Assembly: GCF_014698045.1 (NCBI RefSeq)
Contig: NZ_JACJSE010000069.1
Span: 1-9,951 of the forward strand
Reading direction: 5' to 3'
From: Aulosira sp. FACHB-615
GTDB taxonomy: Bacteria; Cyanobacteriota; Cyanobacteriia; Cyanobacteriales; Nostocaceae
DNA: 9,951 bases
Shown: piece by piece, positions 5,371 through 9,951 of the stretch
Layout of the letters: the number at the start of each line of letters is the position of its first letter
How positions within the stretch are numbered: the stretch's first letter is position 1
Translations under genes and position numbers: made by a program
The notes under the pieces: model-generated
The model's input: only the letters and a program-made list of their open reading frames with translations
The model's database searches: none
What the model was told of the DNA's origin: nothing

Positions 5371-8300
5371 ATGCAAATGCTTTCACCCAAACAAATTATT
5401 GAAGATATCTCTAAAAACAGATATGGAATTGGCTTAAAGACAGAAAAAGCTGCTCAAGAAGCCATGAACCACTTAAGAAGAAGTTTAAACAGCGCCCTTG
5501 AACGACTTTCAGTAGACCTTTATTCTAAAGAAACTCATTTTGTCCTTGAACTTATTCAAAATGCAGACGATAACCAGTATAAAAAAGAAATTATTCCTAC
5601 ACTAATCTTGACAATAGATTCTCAAAAAATCGTTGTCAAAAATAATGAAACTGGATTTACTGAGGAAAATGTTAGAGCTATCTGTAATGTAGGAGCTAGT
5701 ACAAAAGCTAAAGTAAAAGGATACATTGGTGAAAAGGGGATAGGATTCAAGTCAGTATTTCGTATTAGTGATGAACCTCAAATTTTTTCTAATGGGTTTC
5801 AGTTCAAGTTTCAGCACCAAAATGATAGGGATCAACTGGGATTTGTTGTGCCAAACTGGATTGAAAATGTCCCTGAATTTGTTGATTTAAATTTAACTAA
5901 TATTGTTTTACCACTTCGAGAATCGGCTAAAGATGAGTTAGTAAAATTAGGTGATATTGAACATACTTTAATTCTCTTCCTCCGGCAGGTTAAAAACATT
6001 ATTATTGATAATCAAGTCACAAATAAGCTTCACGAAATTAAACGAATAGACCTAGATGGAAAAATAGAGATCCAAGAAATTAACGAATCCATAGTTAAGC
6101 ATTGCTATAAATTGGTTAGAAACAACTTAAATGTACCTGAAAATATTCGGGAAGAAAAAAGAGAAAATGTTAAGTTAACTGAGCTAGTTCTTGCCTTTAG
6201 TTTGCAAGAGAATGGCACAGCAGATACAAGATTAGAACAAAAAGTTTTTGCTTTTCTTCCTACCCGCACTTACGGATTTAAGTTTCTTATACAAGCTGAT
6301 TTTCTAGTTCCAGCCAATCGGGAAGATATTCATAAAGATACACGTTGGAATAAATGGCTAAGAGATAATATTGCTGCTACATTCTTGTCAGCCGTAGAGG
6401 AATTTAAACAAGATATTAAGCTTAATAAAAATTATTACAACTATATTCCATTAACTCATGAAGTTAAAGATGAGTTTTTTATTCCTGTAGTTAATGAAAT
6501 ATACAACAAATTAAAAGCTAGTAGATGTATTTTAACTGAATCAGAAAAATGGCAGATTCCTTCTCAGGTTGTACAAGCAGATGAGCAAATTAGGGAATTA
6601 ATCTCTAATAATGATTTGCAACAACTTCTAAACAAAGAGTATATTCACCCCGAAGTCAAAGCTAAATTGCCTATTCTTGAAACTCTTGGGGTTAAAAAAT
6701 TTAGTCTTGATGATTTATTGCAGTGTTTACAGAATAGTGAATGGGTTAAAAAACAAAATGATACATGGTTTATAAATCTCTATATTTACTTAAAAAATTG
6801 TAATATAACAGATTTATCAAAGCTTAAGAAATTAAAAATTATTCTTTTAGAAAATAACAAATTGGCTTCAAATGATAAGACACCAATATTTTTTCCATTG
6901 AGAGATAAAGAATTATATGGATTTGAATTTGAACAGGAACTTCAATTCGTTAAAAGGACTCTCATTGAATCAACTGTTCAGGACTCTAGAAATTCAGTAA
7001 TAGAGTTTCTTAAAAAATTGGGTCTTCAGAATGCTTCCCCTTACGAAATTATCGAAAATTATATTTTACCCATTTATCAAGAAGGCTCTTGGAAAAGCAA
7101 AGGTAATCAACTTCTAGGATATATTTATTACATTAAAGATAATTTAGCAGATTACGAAAAAGAGTTTAACAAAAGGAACAATCCTTATTCCTACTCGTAT
7201 CTTCAAAAAGATTGCTTGAAAAATTTGAAAGATTTGCTATTAATTAAAACAAATAAACAGCAATACTTACGTCCAAGAGACATTTATCTTCCTGATATTT
7301 ATGGTAATTTTAATGAACTAGAAATATTACTAGAAGGAATACAGGATATCTCGTTTTTATCATCAGAGTATATTCAAGATTCAATGCAAATTAAAGACTC
7401 TAATGAAAAAACAAAAACAATTAGAGAGTGGAGAGAGTTTTTTATTAAGCTAGGAGTAAATGAGCTACCCAAAATAGATGTCGAAATAACAACTGCACAT
7501 GGCAAGTCTAATAGTCGCCAGTATTATTCCAAAGAATATCCTATTTATAGTTCACCACATATATTAAGAATATTAGAAGCAAAGAATATAGAAAAAAATC
7601 GCCAATTGGTTCAACTTTTAGATAGGAATTGGAAATATTACCAGAAATATAAATCTTGGCAAAATTATTATTATAGTAGTGGAACTTTTTACTCTGGCAA
7701 GTTTAATGATACAGATTGGTTTACCAAGATTAAAACAACAGCTTGGCTGCCTACTACGAAAGACAAGTTAGCTAAACCTTCTGAACTTTTTCTGGCTAAA
7801 CCAGAAACGGTATCAATACTAGGGGATAGTGTTCCATACTTAGCTATTGCTCTGAATAATCAAGATTTCATTAAAGACTTAGGAATAAAGGTTAAAATAA
7901 CTGGCTTAAAGGATTATGCTGATTGGTTGCTTGCATTATCTCGAAAGCCCAAGTTAGATGAAAAAGATGAAGTAATATTGCTTAAAATTTATCAACAATT
8001 AAATAATCCTGATATTACTTCAGAAGATTGGTGGAGTAGATTTGTAAGTCAACAAATATTTTGGACGCATCAGGAAACTTTTTGCACAGCTAATAATGTG
8101 TTGATAAATGATAATGATGAAATTTACGACTTGTTTAAAGATAATCCTCAGATAGCTTTCCTCAAACTTCCTCCATCCTATTACCCTAAACTCCAGCACT
8201 TCATTCAAGCAACTGGGATTCGCCATATTTCTCAAATTATTAAGACTGAATTAGCAATTGGACAAGTACAAAGGGTTGAGGAAGAAAGGCTGACTGAGCA

Positions 8301-9588
8301 GATTAAAAGTTTGATACCGTATATTCTACGTTATCTTTACCAATTAGAACACCAGACTTATGAACAGCTTAAAGGCAACCAAACCCTAATTCAACTCAAA
8401 AATTTAGTGTGTTACCGAGTTAAAAAGCTTGAAATTAAGTATCTTCTTAACGAGCAATCAGCTTGTACTCAAAGAAGTGCTTTCCTGTACAATGGTAGTC
8501 TCTACATTCAAGCAGACAGTTTATTAAATACAGATTATTTAGCTTTGGAGATTTCTAAACTCTTTGGTTGTCCAAAAGGCATGGATGAATTTTTAGTGTT
8601 GCTGTTTGATAAAAGAACCCCAGACAAAATTGAAAGTTACATGAGAATAAAAAATATTCAGCCGCTACCTGCTGAAGAAAAACAGTGGTTTGAAAGCTCA
8701 AGTATTTATCTAGCGGAGACTCATTTTATAGGAATAACAGAGGCGACGGATAAAAACGTTGAGTTTACAGCTCAAAAGCACCACAAAATAGATCCAGATC
8801 AAATTTTAGCTAAATCACAATTAACAAATATATATCAAAATGATCAGGCATTTGCTACTGAAGATATTTACGCTTTGGAAATAGATACTCAATGGGAGCC
8901 TGAGTGTGACCCTAGAGAAGTCGAAAAAATTGAGGCTCTTCAATGGCCGCAAACAATAATTACATCTCAAGAATATCTCAGTACTGAAAGGGTTAAGGAA
9001 TCTATTATTACTCCATCTATTACTGAGTTAATTGAACACGAAACTGTTTTAGATCAAACCACTTTTAGCAAAAGTAAATCTGAATTAGCATCAAATCAAC
9101 CAATTTTTAAATTAATCAGAGAACTACAAGAGAGCGGTCAAGATGAGTTAAGTGAGGGGACAAAGCCTAGTGGCATCTGGGGCGAAAAATTTGCTGTTGA
9201 ATATTTAAGACGAAAGTTTAGTGCTAAGTATCCTACAGGCGAATTAGAAGAAGGCCAATACGGTTTTTTGATTAAAATTAGGAGTCAAGTAGTAGTTGAG
9301 GTTCAGTGGTTAAACAAAGTTCACGAAACAGCAGGGTATGATATCAAATTAATTGAAAAGAGTCGAGAAGATTATATAGAGGTTAAGTCTAGTAAACCTG
9401 GAGCTAAGAAATTGATAAAGCTATCAGGTATTCAATGGAAATTGGCTCATGATTTAGGAGACAACTTTCATATATATCGAGTGTATGATGCGGGAACTCA
9501 ACACGCTACACTTATTGATATTTCCAATCCCAGTCAACTTTGGCTTGAAGGTAGTATCCGTGTAAATTCTGTTTATCTCCGGATATAG
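5371..9588 (+). CDS. Sacsin/NO VEIN-type GHKL ATPase with C-terminal DUF3883 domain
   Basis: A 1,405-residue cytoplasmic protein. The N-terminal GHKL (HSP90/MutL-type) ATP-binding domain shows the N-box ELIQNADDN (60-68), NNETGF (91-96), and the Gly-rich lid GEKGIGFKSVF (120-130). QADFLVPANREDI (308-320) with WNKWL (326-330) matches the segment after the ATPase domain in sacsin-like proteins. Residues 380-960 carry about five degenerate repeats, each ending in a Leu/Thr-Gly-(Val/Ile/Leu) turn. The C-terminus (about 1268-1400) is DUF3883, with GEKFAVEYL (1271-1279), GYDI (D1324), YIEVKSS (E1337, K1339) and HIYRVYD (1367-1373), a layout like PD-(D/E)XK nucleases. Such domain pairs occur in bacterial loci and in plant NO VEIN; substrate and function here are unknown. 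An ATP-driven DNA- or RNA-cleaving defence protein is inference. Strong AT bias and absence of HIP1 indicate transfer from outside. Confidence 0.88.
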   Translation: MQMLSPKQIIEDISKNRYGIGLKTEKAAQEAMNHLRRSLNSALERLSVDLYSKETHFVLELIQNADDNQYKKEIIPTLILTIDSQKIVVKNNETGFTEENVRAICNVGASTKAKVKGYIGEKGIGFKSVFRISDEPQIFSNGFQFKFQHQNDRDQLGFVVPNWIENVPEFVDLNLTNIVLPLRESAKDELVKLGDIEHTLILFLRQVKNIIIDNQVTNKLHEIKRIDLDGKIEIQEINESIVKHCYKLVRNNLNVPENIREEKRENVKLTELVLAFSLQENGTADTRLEQKVFAFLPTRTYGFKFLIQADFLVPANREDIHKDTRWNKWLRDNIAATFLSAVEEFKQDIKLNKNYYNYIPLTHEVKDEFFIPVVNEIYNKLKASRCILTESEKWQIPSQVVQADEQIRELISNNDLQQLLNKEYIHPEVKAKLPILETLGVKKFSLDDLLQCLQNSEWVKKQNDTWFINLYIYLKNCNITDLSKLKKLKIILLENNKLASNDKTPIFFPLRDKELYGFEFEQELQFVKRTLIESTVQDSRNSVIEFLKKLGLQNASPYEIIENYILPIYQEGSWKSKGNQLLGYIYYIKDNLADYEKEFNKRNNPYSYSYLQKDCLKNLKDLLLIKTNKQQYLRPRDIYLPDIYGNFNELEILLEGIQDISFLSSEYIQDSMQIKDSNEKTKTIREWREFFIKLGVNELPKIDVEITTAHGKSNSRQYYSKEYPIYSSPHILRILEAKNIEKNRQLVQLLDRNWKYYQKYKSWQNYYYSSGTFYSGKFNDTDWFTKIKTTAWLPTTKDKLAKPSELFLAKPETVSILGDSVPYLAIALNNQDFIKDLGIKVKITGLKDYADWLLALSRKPKLDEKDEVILLKIYQQLNNPDITSEDWWSRFVSQQIFWTHQETFCTANNVLINDNDEIYDLFKDNPQIAFLKLPPSYYPKLQHFIQATGIRHISQIIKTELAIGQVQRVEEERLTEQIKSLIPYILRYLYQLEHQTYEQLKGNQTLIQLKNLVCYRVKKLEIKYLLNEQSACTQRSAFLYNGSLYIQADSLLNTDYLALEISKLFGCPKGMDEFLVLLFDKRTPDKIESYMRIKNIQPLPAEEKQWFESSSIYLAETHFIGITEATDKNVEFTAQKHHKIDPDQILAKSQLTNIYQNDQAFATEDIYALEIDTQWEPECDPREVEKIEALQWPQTIITSQEYLSTERVKESIITPSITELIEHETVLDQTTFSKSKSELASNQPIFKLIRELQESGQDELSEGTKPSGIWGEKFAVEYLRRKFSAKYPTGELEEGQYGFLIKIRSQVVVEVQWLNKVHETAGYDIKLIEKSREDYIEVKSSKPGAKKLIKLSGIQWKLAHDLGDNFHIYRVYDAGTQHATLIDISNPSQLWLEGSIRVNSVYLRI

Positions 9589-9589
9589 A

Positions 9590-9806
9590 AATAGCAATAT
9601 AAATAAGGGTAACGGCTTCACCGATACCCCTAGCATCACTTCAACATCAAGCAAACAATATTATAATTCTTCAGTCACACCAAAACAGCTAATTTCCATC
9701 GACTCCACCTAAGCACCAGTTGTTCAAACGTGCTTTGGCCAAGTGCTATGACGCTGGTTTGCCTATGGTGTGCGATCGCTACCGCTTGTGGGTACATCCC
9801 TTGTAA
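9590..9806 (+). pseudogene. Frameshifted remnant of a small protein gene (about 71 codons)
   Basis: Reading from 9590 gives 40 codons (SNINKGNGFTDTPSITSTSS at the start, VTPKQLISIDST at the end) up to a TAA at 9710-9712. Skipping a single base at 9710 continues with 31 codons (KHQLFKRALAKCYDAGLPMV, then CDRYRLWVHPL) to a TAA at 9804. Both parts have protein-like composition, and the second contains a HIP1 site, unlike the adjacent large gene. No ATG, GTG or TTG precedes the first part after the in-frame stop at 9563, so the start is also missing. I do not know the family. Start loss plus a one-base shift suggests a dead gene; a programmed +1 shift or a sequencing error are alternatives, the latter leaving the missing start unexplained. 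Confidence 0.5.
9607..9629 (+). terminator. Hairpin just after the large ATPase gene
   Basis: GGGTAACGG (9607-9615) pairs with CCGATACCC (9621-9629), with one A-A mismatch and a five-base loop CTTCA, 18 bases after the stop codon. It could stabilise or end the transcript, but no T-run follows, so intrinsic termination is doubtful. It also overlaps the small pseudogene reading frame, which may explain the sequence instead. Confidence 0.3.
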
Positions 9807-9893
9807 ATGATGAACCTCGTACAACTGGGTTTAATTATCAATACCTTCGCCAAAATAAGAGGATGAAGAGAGAGGGCTGATGTAGTAGAGTTA

Positions 9894-9951
9894 TTGTCTT
9901 CCCAAACGACAACTCAAAAGCCACAACAAGCCCATGCCCGATATCTTATCA
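9894..9951 (+). CDS. Possible start of an unknown gene cut by the right edge
   Basis: A frame opening at TTG 9894 reads MSSQTTTQKPQQAHARYLI and runs off the end without a stop. The frame is open back to a TGA at 9864. The residues look like a disordered protein N-terminus, but only 19 codons are visible. The purine tract at 9865-9876 lies 17 bases upstream, too far for a normal ribosome site. This may equally be a chance or degraded frame. Confidence 0.22.
   Translation, partial: MSSQTTTQKPQQAHARYLI

Noticed and set aside
9454..9654. Minus-strand 66-codon frame across the end of the large gene
   Set aside because: Most of it is antisense to the conserved DUF3883 C-terminus; its hydrophobic stretch comes from AT-rich DNA.
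9662..9667. Perfect TATAAT box in the right-hand region
   Set aside because: Only a three-of-six match to the -35 consensus lies at suitable spacing, and the segment is better explained as part of the decayed small gene.
9807..9866. A 19-codon frame starting ATGATG after the pseudogene
   Set aside because: Too short, without a ribosome site and with no recognisable features.
1..9951. CRISPR array, tRNA, rRNA or transposase
   Set aside because: I saw no regularly spaced repeats, no cloverleaf sequence and no transposase-like protein or terminal inverted repeats in the window.

Overview
The window most likely comes from a filamentous cyanobacterium of the Nostocales. It contains six copies of the HIP1 octamer GCGATCGC (644, 922, 3492, 3957, 4130, 9772). 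One gene matches a protein family (DUF1392) that I remember as cyanobacterial, and the cytosine methyltransferase carries an N-terminal domain that I remember from cyanobacterial methylases. The gene mix (an extra DnaB helicase, an orphan methyltransferase, an ASCH protein and several small unknowns) suggests a plasmid or integrated accessory element rather than core chromosome. No ribosomal or core metabolic gene is present to settle this.

Left block, 1-5118: seven tightly packed genes on the + strand. In order they are an unrecognised protein open to the left edge, a DnaB replicative helicase, a 116-residue unknown, an ASCH-domain protein, a C5-cytosine DNA methyltransferase, a DUF1392-like protein and a 69-residue protein that may be truncated. 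Gaps are 37, 22, 4 and 46 bases, followed by two ATGA start-stop overlaps, so the block reads as one transcription unit. Its likely themes are replication of an accessory replicon and DNA modification.

Middle, 5119-5370: an AT-rich intergenic stretch with a good candidate promoter (TTGACT, 18 bases, TATAAA) and an 8-bp inverted repeat in the predicted leader.

Right block, 5371-9588: a single very large gene of about 1,405 codons. It encodes an N-terminal sacsin/NO VEIN-type GHKL (HSP90-like) ATPase domain, a long middle with about five degenerate repeats, and a C-terminal DUF3883 domain with a PD-(D/E)XK-like pattern (D1324, E1337, K1339). It is much more AT-rich than the left block and contains no HIP1 site. 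It therefore looks like horizontally acquired cargo with its own promoter, and it is the best candidate here for a poorly described (perhaps defence-related) system.

Right edge, 9589-9951: no intact gene. Removing one base near 9710 joins two frames into a 71-codon small protein that also lacks a start codon, so it looks like a pseudogene beginning right at the end of the large gene. The last 58 bases may hold the start of another gene that runs off the window.
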